Notes: a model not told the origin generated them from the letters alone. DNA of 41,121 nucleotides from a virus (IMGVR_UViG_3300017763_000046:1-41121); one strand, 5' to 3'. Shown: positions 31,401 to 39,110, counted from the first letter of the stretch. Made by a program: numbers and translations.

Positions 31401-31418
31401 TTTACGAGGAATAAGTAA
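25455..31418 (+). CDS. Tail tape measure protein with an inserted nuclease-like domain, 1987 aa
   Basis: Residues about 95-310 match the TP901-type tape measure core: NTILGGTKKEIEEFGNGIF, ATSFDQVAEGALELARQG and AVSTEDLINGLERASASARV. Hydrophobic stretches lie near 430-450 and 925-1050. Five IPNF-type repeats lie near residues 573, 596, 628, 859 and 915. Between the third and fourth repeats, about 640-855, is a domain with GSFRGAMFEAIIEMIVGG, TLDVAF and KVGDYKNSV, resembling a PD-(D/E)xK nuclease. A long coiled coil spans about 1050-1480. Two GEYV(I/M) segments near 1560 and 1880 follow Gly-rich linkers. It sets tail length and is ejected with the DNA. Confidence 0.9.
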   Translation: MAKANVPVEFSPVDSRKVEAAIARIQSQAKGVSFGGGAESINKLSRPLGKITGQASEFQKSLEASNARVLAFGASVAVINKLSQAFGALVSNTVKVEASFAKINTILGGTKKEIEEFGNGIFKVAQRTATSFDQVAEGALELARQGLGVAESLARVETALKLVRVAGIDSQQAVAGLTAAIKGFEGAGLTVAAIGDKLAEVDTKFAVSTEDLINGLERASASARVAGVSFDELLAAVTTVQERTQRGGAVIGNAFKTIFARLGRTDTLKTLQDLGISVLDTEGNVRSAIPLFQELAGELNKLGLKSVEAGEVIQKVAGVRQRDILISLVEDLNSSQSQFAKSLEVSAGAAGALDSKNQKLNQTLEALINNLTVGGEKLASVLGEIGFTDQAKDLLKLFGDIVNSITDVLQGDTIGSKFAKGLIKGIGATLTPGIALVGAIFIKLFVDLAKFGASSLKQILGINKASQLQNSLQQSVLQTLLQNESIQREILALEGNKVAQEQLLLKIYTQQAAALARVQKAAAVVTPGLFKGGMRGGESGVTKRGAGGYVSAESRDVSRGVGGAPASSKVVSIPNFAFGGGQRGTMVANTSEYYVPNYKGGGDAIFNKDMVRSMGLPGGAKKLNAAGGFIPNFASKGTPDYFRNISRKANPTSAEKKELAAYQASRGGMPFNAEQKGIVMLVPQTNVRGADLATRFKKPKLGRKGTYNSFIGKAFGIDPNLKSDSKFGSLVGLDDELESAMAHSINSIIGKVYPSIKTSPTPPITSKAAKEKFLQEGGAGAFGSFRGAMFEAIIEMIVGGSNRDGAGTLDVAFNSGNTAALEEIFGLPKKYKVGDYKNSVLSKGKFIDQAISNRGAGGYIPNFFGGALEEAISRENQAGVPLNQIRVNQSGKLRNAKNPKGLAVTNTRDEPTGAIPNFNKGGMGDGMGGGIMGIFVVQAISGMTSSFVDAESALGKLISTITTVATTFMSLSLIAPTITKASAAMIAFSKKRTITAVGKYGGVREFAAPMSRGRAAAGGAAGLGGRALGVLGGPVGMAATAIAVPLIMELAKTKSGFEELNNSLKQVDLTKLSTGENIGEFITALETEQKRLATLRKTKEELGGVSGDSLDKVLGKQADQLKGVPTGFFGGVKDKETFARAIAVLGKDAVQAIIDSDASKEDVQIRRRALEPQIVTGSMGPPDSFSQTRAAKEREALREKLRSEGLSEEEIKYETVQRLSLEKLVGAIAEASMDTDVFKNSDFGKQRAAEEAKKKAEADRKARLDADKSLSILNIKDIKSAQRAGLASRREGDSGDQMNKSQEMALKLAGNLGRLERERLVANKALLDSKIKQTEASRKLGAEMAVAALKATDGKVANTEMAQAIRDAMKNGESFQQILDKINTLKEEGKLKDQDSITALEEITKSYVDQNTELGKTNEELDEILKKRQKMAKMSPLDSANEKRKDDLKELSEDVPKRLADNLENSIANAMDNLADGTYDSLGDVFLNIALDFGKALQQEISAAVAKNLVQSFTSSGVGKGLMQGAGNIVQSVGGYNSGGMVTGGGGVIDDVPAKLTSGEYVIKKSAVQKYGVDFLDRLNSGGIQGLQNGGSLITQGADNTRTGKFWSDPRGYSEGGARSRAYLEEAKKRDFFVPGQRGFGSIVGKENLLAFSQQGVTSGSTDIISSRAGGASINLEDQSARLTAFGRRRDSPAKRALEEAQGQAFDLYQRSVAEEQRVVQENKDAKKARKDALKQAVIGAFVNATMAGVSAGISNVSKGGSFFGAAPTQNLNLTSDFMSSSGELFKEGTSMMNIDGMTEKFKTGSIFGIDQFGIRPTSAGLDALKGGSMFNSGVQNVMQVGNQFMNTADYYTQYPSNMNRAANGGLMSGGGSNSANALLMDGEYVMGSDASSSLGKETLDSINTMNFANGGPVGASTASGGEKADVGTLNIEINIEKDGEASTSTSGSGEQDPEKAKEFTKKVKDVVLNVINEEKRVSGSLFTRNK

Positions 31419-33553
31419 TGAGTTTTATTGAAAAATTTAATTATAATAGAGATAGAATAACAGACACAGCTGAAGACGTTTCTATACCAAGTAATCTTAA
31501 AGGTTTTGTAGACCATGCTTATGGTTTTAGAAAAATACACCCAGACTATGCTGGATATTGTTGTAGATTAAGAAAAAAATCTAATGATAATTTAGTTGAT
31601 TTTAAATTTGATAAAGATGGAAAACTATCATTAAACTCTACTGGATACACTATAAATACCCAAGCATTGGTTGGAACTTTATCATCTTGGATTGGATCTG
31701 ACGACGGAGAGTTGGAAATACTTTACGATCAAGGCGGAATTGGACAAGCAACCCCTAGTGACGCAATAAATTTAGAATATTATACTGGGTATGTGTATCG
31801 AAATCCAGCATCAAGTTATACCACTCTTAGAGATGCTGGTCATACAAACCCAATAATTGTAAGTGGTGGATCGCTTTTAACAAACAACGGGGTGCCAACA
31901 GCAAAACTTACGGGAAGTGGAATTATGGCGTTCAATGGTGGATACGAATCAGATGGTACGCCAAGCGGCTTACATTCAATTGGTGGTGTTAGTGAAACTT
32001 TTTTAGTTGGAATGATAAGTGGAACTGGCACCAATAATGAAGGTGATCTTGACCCGACCGATACGGCTAATGGTGGTGCTAGCAGCTCTCAATATAAAGT
32101 AAATCAACTTTTGGGCGGACATATTTATGGCTGGAAAGAAGATTTACAAATAGGCGAAATAGATGATCAATTTGTTTTTTCTTATGAAAATACGAATACT
32201 CGAGGTTTTGCAATAACTGGTGGCCCTGTTGTTTACAACCAAACACAACTTTGGTCTTCTTTCACAAATACAATAAAGGCTGGATTTAAAGTAAATAACT
32301 TTAGACAGACAGGACAATTTGATGCTGGTACGGAGGTTAGACCTAAATCCGTTTCTTCAGACAAAACCCCCAAGTACATTGGTTTGGGGGGAAAATTTGC
32401 ATTTAGTCCAAGTGGGAATGATGTTGGTAAAGGAGAATTTCAAGAACTTATATTTTCAACGCAGACGCTTTCAGATGCGCAAAGACTAGGCATGGAAAAC
32501 TATATGTCTAATTATTTTAATTTTTTTAGTTTAGATTCATCTATATTATCAACACAAGAAAAAATCCAATTAGGATTTGATATTTTTACGCCAACTTATG
32601 GCGCACAAATGTCTTTTGAGGCTGAAAATTCATCATGGAAAGGTTCTAATTTTTATCAATTTATTTCTCCAATGGGATTAAATAATTTAAGACTAAAATC
32701 AAAACTATCTTTTATAAACGATCTCGGTAGAACAAAAAAATTATTAAATTATATAGAAAGCATCACAGCTGGCGATTTAACTGGAGAGCAAGCTTTTACT
32801 GGGGACACAAGCTATCTCAATTTTGGGTCGCCCAAAAACGGAATAGAAATAAGTTTAGGTGGAGAATTTTATAGAAACTTTTCTGGGTCTCAAATTGTAG
32901 ATTATACTGTTGTAGATTTAAGTAGCGATGTTTATAAAGTTGATGTATCTTTGTTTAACAATACGGTTTCTCCTGTGTTAAATAATGGGATGGGCTTCAT
33001 ATCGGATAAAACAATGGCTCTTAGCGATGGAAGGTTCAAAAAATTTGATATAGCTGGCCAAATCGGCATTCAGTTCGCTAATTCAAACACTTTTGATAAT
33101 TACTTTTATTTAACTACAGACAGGGTTAATGCTATAAACGTATCAAACGTGACGGGAGCAAGTACTTATACTGGAGTAGCAGACAGTTCAACTAGAACTT
33201 TCTTTTGGGAGCCAGATGCAAGCGTTCCATTAACTATTAATCATTCAAATAGGACTGAGTTTTTCAAAAATTCTTTTGTTAAGACTTTAAATATATCGCA
33301 AAATCAAAACAACCTAAATCAAATTAATCTTACCTTTACAAATAGATCAGAGAAAGAAACTTATTCTCTTCTTCATTTCTTAGAAACTCACCTAGGTTAT
33401 AAACATTTTGTGTATTATCATGATAACGATGTGATAAATAAAAATAGAGTTTTTTACTGCCCAAAGTGGACTCACGATTTTGTATATAAAGACTCAAATA
33501 ACATAAATGCTACATTTGTAGAAATAGTAGCTCCAACCTTACCAGAATTATAA
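31418..33553 (+). CDS. Distal tail protein with an N-terminal LamG/arabinofuranosidase-like domain, 711 aa
   Basis: It starts by a TAATG overlap with the tape measure. Residues about 30-370 resemble the lectin-like domain (LamG/arabinofuranosidase B catalytic type) found in aquatic phage tail proteins: HAYGFRKIHPDYAGYCCRLR, SNDNLVDFKFD, a DQGG segment and the closing helix FSTQTLSDAQRLGMENYMSN. Catalytic residues cannot be assigned. The C-terminal part (about 375-711) is a tail-tip-like protein with NRSEKETYSLLHFLETHLGY, a CPKW segment and ATFVEIV. It probably sits at the distal tail and meets host surface polysaccharide. It overlaps the next gene by one base. Confidence 0.75.
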   Translation: MSFIEKFNYNRDRITDTAEDVSIPSNLKGFVDHAYGFRKIHPDYAGYCCRLRKKSNDNLVDFKFDKDGKLSLNSTGYTINTQALVGTLSSWIGSDDGELEILYDQGGIGQATPSDAINLEYYTGYVYRNPASSYTTLRDAGHTNPIIVSGGSLLTNNGVPTAKLTGSGIMAFNGGYESDGTPSGLHSIGGVSETFLVGMISGTGTNNEGDLDPTDTANGGASSSQYKVNQLLGGHIYGWKEDLQIGEIDDQFVFSYENTNTRGFAITGGPVVYNQTQLWSSFTNTIKAGFKVNNFRQTGQFDAGTEVRPKSVSSDKTPKYIGLGGKFAFSPSGNDVGKGEFQELIFSTQTLSDAQRLGMENYMSNYFNFFSLDSSILSTQEKIQLGFDIFTPTYGAQMSFEAENSSWKGSNFYQFISPMGLNNLRLKSKLSFINDLGRTKKLLNYIESITAGDLTGEQAFTGDTSYLNFGSPKNGIEISLGGEFYRNFSGSQIVDYTVVDLSSDVYKVDVSLFNNTVSPVLNNGMGFISDKTMALSDGRFKKFDIAGQIGIQFANSNTFDNYFYLTTDRVNAINVSNVTGASTYTGVADSSTRTFFWEPDASVPLTINHSNRTEFFKNSFVKTLNISQNQNNLNQINLTFTNRSEKETYSLLHFLETHLGYKHFVYYHDNDVINKNRVFYCPKWTHDFVYKDSNNINATFVEIVAPTLPEL

Positions 33554-36267
33554 TGGCTATAAATAAAAGCAGACCAACTATAACTTATGAAAATGTAGCT
33601 GTATTTCAAAGCGAACATCTTTCTTACGGTTCTGGATCTAACAGTGGTCAGAATTTATCGTTTTTACCTTTGGTTCAAGGTATAGATTTTTCTTTTGATA
33701 CTCCTAGAATAAATTCTAGCGCTTTGGGGTCAAAAAATTTAATAGATCAATCTAATTTTGTTGCTCCTAATGTAAGGTTTTCTATAAAAGCAACTGAAGA
33801 TTTTGGAGAATTGTTTTCTAATTTTATCGAAGACGGAGAGTTTTCTGGATCTCAAAACTTCAAAACTAGTAGAAATTTTTATGCAGTCATAAATGACAAA
33901 AAAGGTTTTGATATTTCTGGGGAAAACCTTTATTTAAAAAATACGATAGGAGTTGGTAATTGCTTTTTAAGTAATGTAACCATAGAACAGTCGGTTAATG
34001 GAATATTAAGTTCTAAATATGATTTTGTTGGAAGTAATTTACAAGTAAAAAATTTAGATTATAAAACTATATATTTTCAAGATTACGAAAGTTTACCTTT
34101 AGGTTCTTTAGTCAACAATCCAAATACGGCTCCAATAGAACAGTTACACGATTCTTTAGGGATAATAACAGTAAAAGAAGAGGGGGGTGGACAAGATTAT
34201 ATTACAGTAACAAATACATCGCTAGGAATGCAAGGGACAAAATCTTTAAAAATAAGCGATGGTCCGTCAGCTACATTTTTTGATCATAGACTTAGCGGAT
34301 TTCCTGTCGATACAAACTATGTAATGAGCGGAACTTATAGAGTAGAGAATAGTGACCTGGTCGCCAATCAAGGAATACTTAGGATACAATTTGTTAATGA
34401 TGGGGTTGTAAATGAATTGTTTACTGGAAACTCACAAGTTGCGGCCCCATTTGTTGCTAGCGGTAGGTTAAAACCAACTAACTCTGAAATAAGAATTAAA
34501 TATCCTGGAGACAACGATGTTGGAATAGAAGCCCTTTATATATCAGATATGACGATTAAAGCTGTAACTGGTTTTCAAATAACTGCCCCGTCATTGGATT
34601 TGACTGGAGACAATCAACCTCAAGATATGGTAGCTAATTTTGAACCAATGAGCAACTACTATTCTAATAGTTCAAACAAAATTGTTAATTATAAAGATAC
34701 AATGATATCCATAAGTGGAGAAAATTCTACTGGGGTGTTTTTAGTTCAGCCAGATATTTTATCTTCGTTTACAATGAATTTACCCATAACTAGGAAGGCT
34801 ATCTACTCTATGGGTAAAAAATTTCCTGTAAATAGAAAACCTATTTATCCTAATTTGGGAATATTGAGTTTTTCTAGCATAGTATCTGAGTTTGAAACAG
34901 AAAACACTTCATCTTTAAAAGATTATTTATCTGGAGATCAAAACTACCAAATTAACATAAGTGGTAGAGATCATCAGTTTTCTTTAGAGATAACTGGAGC
35001 GAAACTAGACACAACAAATTATTCTCAACAAGTTGGAAAAGCGACTTCTAATTTTGCATTCTCTTTTGATGTAGATAACGTTGAGCGAATTAACTATTTA
35101 AATAACAGGGATAATTTAATATTATATTTAGATAGACAAAATTTAAGGTGTGTACCCACAACGGGCGATAGTGTTTTTGATTTAGCTACCTTGCCGACAC
35201 CTTTTGCTTATCCAAATAATACGGGAAGTTTAAATTTTCTATATTCACAGGGCGGGGGCGATTTAACTGGTCAAGTTAAGTTAAATAAAGATGCTTTCGT
35301 TTTTGAGGATGCGACAATAAATAGTCAAGCTAATATTTTAGCAATAGATGATGATAGGGGTGGATCATCTGGACCAGACAGCGCTCAATCTAAACTGTTA
35401 GAATCTTTTACAATGTTAGCTTGGATAAAACCAGATTCATTAAACGGCGGAAACCAAGCGCTAATGAGACAAAGGAATGGTAATGAGGAAGGTCCAGGGC
35501 TACATCTTAACAATAATAAAATTAGATACCAATCTTACTTTTCGAAAAAGTTTGATGGGACAAGGGTAACTTTTGAAAGAGAAACTAATCCGATAATTGC
35601 AATGAGCACAGACAAGTTTCAACAAATAACATTAACATATTCACATTCAACTGGCAGTATAGGAGTTGATGATTCTGATTTTGAGTCTTTTATTAAAATT
35701 TATCACAATGGCGATCTTGTTGATACAATTAATGAAAACTTTATAAGACAAGACCCAGGGTACGGAGCAAAATTTCATCTAGGAGGCGCGCACCGAAGCA
35801 ATGTACAATCTCAATATAATGCTGGTGGAACTCCTAGGTATAGTCAATATAAGGGGCAAATAGCCCTGGCCGCGATATATGATAAGGTTTTAACGCAAGC
35901 GGAAATAAGAGATAATTATAATAGAATTAAAGGAAGGTTTGACCTAAAATTAGATTGGGCGTTTGAAAACGCCGCAATGGTAAGTAGTTTTACTTACGGT
36001 AATAAAAGATATGTTAGGGATATTACCTTTAATCAAGACGGGGCGAGGCCTTCTTATAGCTATGACGATGGTCCTCCTAATTATACTAATGGATCTATTG
36101 AATGGAGCGAATCTAGTAACTATTGGAGAAACCCACAGGGTGCTATAGGCGGAGGCTCTCCTGGGTTACCTATAAACTCTAGTGAAGATACATTTTATCC
36201 GTTCTTGACGCTCGATAATACTCTTAGACCAGAATTTTCTGATTTGGCTCTTTATGCAACTAGTTAA
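33553..36267 (+). CDS. Large tail protein: two tube-like modules, carbohydrate-binding-type insert and LamG domain, 904 aa
   Basis: A first tube-like module (about 35-165) begins VQGIDFSFDTPRINSSALGS and has GNCFLSNVTIEQSVNG. A jelly-roll-like domain (about 168-338, starting YFQDYESLPLGSLVNNP, with MQGTKSLKISDG) appears inserted. The second module (about 395-500) has FTMNLPITRKAIYSMGKKFP. Residues about 615-795 form a LamG/concanavalin-like domain: LESFTMLAWIKPDSLNGG, FQQITLTYSHSTG, IKIYHNGDLVDTINEN, and IALAAIYDKVLTQAEIRDNY. It is probably a distal tail or receptor-binding protein built on the tube fold. Its end overlaps a convergent minus-strand gene by four bases. Confidence 0.75.
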   Translation: MAINKSRPTITYENVAVFQSEHLSYGSGSNSGQNLSFLPLVQGIDFSFDTPRINSSALGSKNLIDQSNFVAPNVRFSIKATEDFGELFSNFIEDGEFSGSQNFKTSRNFYAVINDKKGFDISGENLYLKNTIGVGNCFLSNVTIEQSVNGILSSKYDFVGSNLQVKNLDYKTIYFQDYESLPLGSLVNNPNTAPIEQLHDSLGIITVKEEGGGQDYITVTNTSLGMQGTKSLKISDGPSATFFDHRLSGFPVDTNYVMSGTYRVENSDLVANQGILRIQFVNDGVVNELFTGNSQVAAPFVASGRLKPTNSEIRIKYPGDNDVGIEALYISDMTIKAVTGFQITAPSLDLTGDNQPQDMVANFEPMSNYYSNSSNKIVNYKDTMISISGENSTGVFLVQPDILSSFTMNLPITRKAIYSMGKKFPVNRKPIYPNLGILSFSSIVSEFETENTSSLKDYLSGDQNYQINISGRDHQFSLEITGAKLDTTNYSQQVGKATSNFAFSFDVDNVERINYLNNRDNLILYLDRQNLRCVPTTGDSVFDLATLPTPFAYPNNTGSLNFLYSQGGGDLTGQVKLNKDAFVFEDATINSQANILAIDDDRGGSSGPDSAQSKLLESFTMLAWIKPDSLNGGNQALMRQRNGNEEGPGLHLNNNKIRYQSYFSKKFDGTRVTFERETNPIIAMSTDKFQQITLTYSHSTGSIGVDDSDFESFIKIYHNGDLVDTINENFIRQDPGYGAKFHLGGAHRSNVQSQYNAGGTPRYSQYKGQIALAAIYDKVLTQAEIRDNYNRIKGRFDLKLDWAFENAAMVSSFTYGNKRYVRDITFNQDGARPSYSYDDGPPNYTNGSIEWSESSNYWRNPQGAIGGGSPGLPINSSEDTFYPFLTLDNTLRPEFSDLALYATS

Positions 36268-36677
36268 AGTTCTATATTAATTCCAGCTTTATTTGCTTTT
36301 TCTACAGCCTTATTGAACTTTTCTTTTTGTTCATTTGGGTGCATTTTACCGTTTGTCATCTTGTTGTAATTATCATAAGATTTTTGCTTTACTGGATCAA
36401 TACCTCCAGCTTGCTGAGCTCTCATTTCAGAAGCTTCAGCGCTACGTTGAAATAAGTCTCCATAAGTGTCGTTCTTGCCTAATGTTGATGATCTAAATGA
36501 AGACGAACTGAATGGATCTAACTTTGTGTCTGTAGACATGTTAGGATTAACGTATACACGCCTCCAGAGACCTTTTTCTCTTCCGCTTATGCCATGGTAC
36601 TCATGGACATCTGTCATGCCCTGTAGGACTTCTAAGACCTCTCCAGTCTCTTCGTTTTCGTATAAATATAATGGCAT
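36264..36677 (-). CDS. FmdB-like small protein without the zinc cysteines, 137 aa
   Basis: The N-terminus MPLYLYENEETGEVLEVLQG, followed by MTDVHEY and later WRRVYVNPN, has the plan of phage FmdB-type zinc-ribbon proteins (MP-x-Y-x-Y-x-C...). However, the cysteines that would bind zinc are missing: the protein has no Cys at all. The rest is polar and helical (GDLFQRSAEASEMRAQQAGG, KEKFNKAVEKANKAGIN). Its role is unknown; such proteins are found near phage head and tail genes. It lies just downstream of a terminator that may contain its promoter element. Confidence 0.7.
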   Translation of the reverse strand: MPLYLYENEETGEVLEVLQGMTDVHEYHGISGREKGLWRRVYVNPNMSTDTKLDPFSSSSFRSSTLGKNDTYGDLFQRSAEASEMRAQQAGGIDPVKQKSYDNYNKMTNGKMHPNEQKEKFNKAVEKANKAGINIEL

Positions 36678-36694
36678 AAATTAAATAAATTTTT

Positions 36695-36731
36695 TTAAAA
36701 AAAACCCCTCGTGTATATTTACACGAAGGGC
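36695..36731 (-). terminator. Terminator after hsp20, overlapping a GTGTAA motif
   Basis: On the minus strand CCC-TTCGTGTA (36720-36730 region) pairs with TACACGAGGG (36706-36715 region), with one bulged base and a small loop, followed by eight Ts (36697-36704). The ascending arm contains GTGTAAATATA, the late-type motif, so the same bases may terminate the hsp20 transcript and start the FmdB-like gene 41 bases on. Confidence 0.7.
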
Positions 36732-36742
36732 TAGGGTGTAAA

Positions 36743-37078
36743 CTACGAAATTTTAATATCTACTGAATCTTTTACTTCCTTTTTAGGCATAGTAATTTCA
36801 AGAATACCGTTAGTTAATTTCGAGGAAATTGAATTAACATCAACCAAACCACCAAGAGTTACTTTTCGCAACAAGGAACTTTTCCCGTCTTCGTCTTTGA
36901 CAAAAACAGATAAATACTCATCCGTTGATTTGATTGATACATCTTTCTTGCTTATCCCAGGCATAATTACCTTTGCGAAATAAACATCACCTTTAGACTG
37001 TACACTGTCAGTCTGAACTTTACCATTGGTAAACTCTAGGTCGTTAAATATTGTGTCGAATAATGATTTATAATACAT
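36743..37078 (-). CDS. Small heat shock protein (Hsp20/alpha-crystallin)
   Basis: The start at 37078 (MYYKSLFDTIFNDLEF) gives 111 aa and avoids a long overlap with the glycosyltransferase gene. The alpha-crystallin domain is visible: VYFAKVIMPGISKKDVSIKS, EYLSVFVKDEDG, and the conserved NGILEITMPKK near the end. Hsp20 proteins bind unfolding proteins without ATP. Small Hsp20 genes are common in T4-like and marine phages, perhaps for virion protein folding. It is the last gene of the minus-strand replication operon and is followed by a terminator. Confidence 0.88.
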   Translation of the reverse strand: MYYKSLFDTIFNDLEFTNGKVQTDSVQSKGDVYFAKVIMPGISKKDVSIKSTDEYLSVFVKDEDGKSSLLRKVTLGGLVDVNSISSKLTNGILEITMPKKEVKDSVDIKIS

Positions 37079-37106
37079 AGACTTTATATTTGCAATTAGT
37101 GTGCCA

Positions 37107-38198
37107 TTATTTCGCCATCTCTTCAATCCCTTTAAGTAAGCGGTCTACAGAGTTGCTGTATGAAAATTTATTTTTTAACTCTTCTCCAGCGGTGTTAATT
37201 TGTCCCTTTTTAGAGACAGCTGTCTCCATGGCTTGTGCCACAACGTCGCTATCCCAAGTATAGATACTTCCTTGATTAAATGGTTGACCTTCAACAAAAA
37301 ACTTACCATCATAGCAAGGTTCAGTTCCGTTTGAATCAACTAAAATAGAGTTAGTATTATTTGCCCAATCTTTGTGCGCGGTTTCATTTAATACTATTGA
37401 CCACTTACCTAAACAAGTTGCGTTAAAGGATGGAAGGTTCCAGCCTTCTGCTCCACTAAGTCCCGTTAAATCAATATCTATTGCGTTTAGTAATTCATTA
37501 ACTTCTGAGTTAGTTACCAAGAATGGAACAAAGTTTATATTTGTATACCTCTTCCCCTCTAAGCAGTTATTAATTACTGCTTTCATTTCATCTTCTTGTA
37601 AAAAGGGATTTGTGACGCAAACCGAAAGTAGATATTTGTTGTTGTTGCCATATTTAGACAGCCATAACTTAATAATTTTTTCGGTATGTTTGCGTTTTTC
37701 AAACTTACCCATTAAACCAAAATGAACTATCTCTGGGTCTAGGTATTCTTTTTCTGTTTTATGGAAGTCTTCGTCGAAGCCAACAGGAAGAACCTCAGCA
37801 TTAACTCCATGCTTTTTAAATTTATCCGCAGCGTGATTACTAGAGAAATAAATCTTGTCTTGTAATTTAGCTAGATTAATTTCGCTTTCAGTCGGTTCAT
37901 TTAATTCATAAAATGTATAAAGAGCTTGTTTGCTAGAAGATCTCTGATGTGATCCGTTTAAGTGCCACAATTTAAAAGAAGGAATATCTTTTTTAATTAG
38001 AGAGTTCGATTCCTTAGTGCTCTTTACTAACCACTGATAAAATTCTTTATCTGTTTTGTCAAAAGTATCTAAATTGACTTGGCCCCCATATGGATAAAGC
38101 ATCACATTGACATCCTTCCGCCAAAGTTGACGGAGGATGTTATATGACACATTTCCAAAGGAAACTTGGTTAATTGGTGCGTCTACAATTAAATCCAT
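37107..38198 (-). CDS. Glycosyltransferase, GT-B fold (GT4/GT1-like)
   Basis: The 363-aa product has a GT-B C-terminal half: GKFEKRKHTEKII at 164-176 (the phosphate-contacting G-x-x-x-x-R-K region), INFVPFLVTNSEVNELLN, and the acidic nucleotide-sugar site SGAEGWNLPSF at 248-258. The N-terminal half has strands and a NLDTFD segment, a partly diverged acceptor domain. It would move a sugar from a nucleotide-sugar to an unknown acceptor, which could be DNA bases, a virion protein or the host surface. It overlaps the SSB gene as TAATG, so it is expressed with replication genes, which favours a DNA or early host target over virion decoration. Confidence 0.82.
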   Translation of the reverse strand: MDLIVDAPINQVSFGNVSYNILRQLWRKDVNVMLYPYGGQVNLDTFDKTDKEFYQWLVKSTKESNSLIKKDIPSFKLWHLNGSHQRSSSKQALYTFYELNEPTESEINLAKLQDKIYFSSNHAADKFKKHGVNAEVLPVGFDEDFHKTEKEYLDPEIVHFGLMGKFEKRKHTEKIIKLWLSKYGNNNKYLLSVCVTNPFLQEDEMKAVINNCLEGKRYTNINFVPFLVTNSEVNELLNAIDIDLTGLSGAEGWNLPSFNATCLGKWSIVLNETAHKDWANNTNSILVDSNGTEPCYDGKFFVEGQPFNQGSIYTWDSDVVAQAMETAVSKKGQINTAGEELKNKFSYSNSVDRLLKGIEEMAK

Positions 38199-38560
38199 TA
38201 GAAAGGAATGTCTTCGTCATTTCCTGTCGGAGTAGATGTAGAGCTTTCTGTTTTCTCGCCCTTACCGCCCATAAATTGAACGTTGTCAGCCTTAACATAA
38301 AGCTTAGATTGCTTCTTGCCATCTTTTTCCCAAGTATCTTGGACCAAGCGACCTTCTGCCAATACTTGACGACCCTTAGTAAGATACTGCTGACAAATGT
38401 CACCTAGCTTACTCCAGGCGTCTACGTCAATATAGGAAACCTTATCCTTTTGACGAGCGTCGTTTACTGCTACAACAAGGCGAGTTACATTTGTTTCGCC
38501 AGCCTTGCGCGATTCTGGATCTCTTGCGAGATTGCCTACTATTACTGTTTTACTATACAT
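38198..38560 (-). CDS. ssb: Single-stranded DNA-binding protein
   Basis: The 120-aa product begins MYSKTVIVGNLARDPESR, the standard OB-fold start of bacterial SSB, with VTRLVVAVND, YIDVDAWSKLGDICQQYL and KGRQVLAEGRLVQDTW. The C-terminus is a short Ser/Thr linker and the acidic tip NDEDIPF, which binds partner proteins in bacterial SSB. It coats single-stranded DNA in replication. Close likeness to bacterial SSB suggests acquisition from a host. It overlaps the sigma-like gene by eight bases. Confidence 0.93.
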   Translation of the reverse strand: MYSKTVIVGNLARDPESRKAGETNVTRLVVAVNDARQKDKVSYIDVDAWSKLGDICQQYLTKGRQVLAEGRLVQDTWEKDGKKQSKLYVKADNVQFMGGKGEKTESSTSTPTGNDEDIPF

Positions 38561-39110
38561 ATTTTTTTATCTCTGTTAAATGTTTGTTGTGAATATTTAT
38601 ACATCCTTGTATTGATAAGTCAAGCTTTTTCGCAATTTTTTTCCAAGGAGTTAGTTTTTTACCTCCACAGTATCTCATTACAAATATTTTTTTCACTCTA
38701 ATATCTTCAATTTCAGTGACGGCTTTTAGGGCTTTTTGTATTTCTTCTTCATACTCTATATCGTCCATTTCTGATTTTTGAGAGACTCTTGAATCGAATA
38801 TATCGGAAATATTAGTTTGGGGAAATTTTATTTTTTTATTATAAATATTTAAACACTTCCATCTAGCTAAATTACCTACATAAGTCCCAAATTTAGTGTT
38901 TTTAGATTCATCAAATTTTATTGCAGCGTCATAAATACAGAAGTCTTTATCTTGTAATAGATCTTGTTTACTTACGCCCTCTAAGGATTCTGGTATATAT
39001 TTATTAACCATATCTATATAAATTCCAGAGTGCCTTTCTATTAACTCTTTAAGACTATCCTCATCTCTTTTAGATTTAACTTTATCTATTAATTGTATAT
39101 CTTTTTCCAT
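38553..39110 (-). CDS. Second sigma70-like factor, 185 aa
   Basis: Residues about 18-95 read as sigma region 2: LKELIERHSGIYIDMVNKYI, then SKQDLLQDKDFCIYDAAIKF and NTKFGTYVGNLARWKCLNIY (the DNA-melting helix with aromatic and basic residues). Residues about 135-183 look like region 4: VKKIFVMRYCGGKKLTPWKK, IAKKLDLSIQGCINIHNKHL. An acidic linker joins them. It is better conserved as a sigma factor than the protein at 6794-7432. It overlaps the dNMP kinase gene by 22 bases and is read from the same early-type promoter, so it is a candidate to switch on later promoters. Confidence 0.82.
   Translation of the reverse strand: MEKDIQLIDKVKSKRDEDSLKELIERHSGIYIDMVNKYIPESLEGVSKQDLLQDKDFCIYDAAIKFDESKNTKFGTYVGNLARWKCLNIYNKKIKFPQTNISDIFDSRVSQKSEMDDIEYEEEIQKALKAVTEIEDIRVKKIFVMRYCGGKKLTPWKKIAKKLDLSIQGCINIHNKHLTEIKKYV

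Noticed and set aside
36736-36741. GTGTAA on the plus strand after the hsp20 terminator
   Set aside because: It points into the antisense strand of hsp20 and no ATG with an open frame follows at the usual distance. Probably chance.
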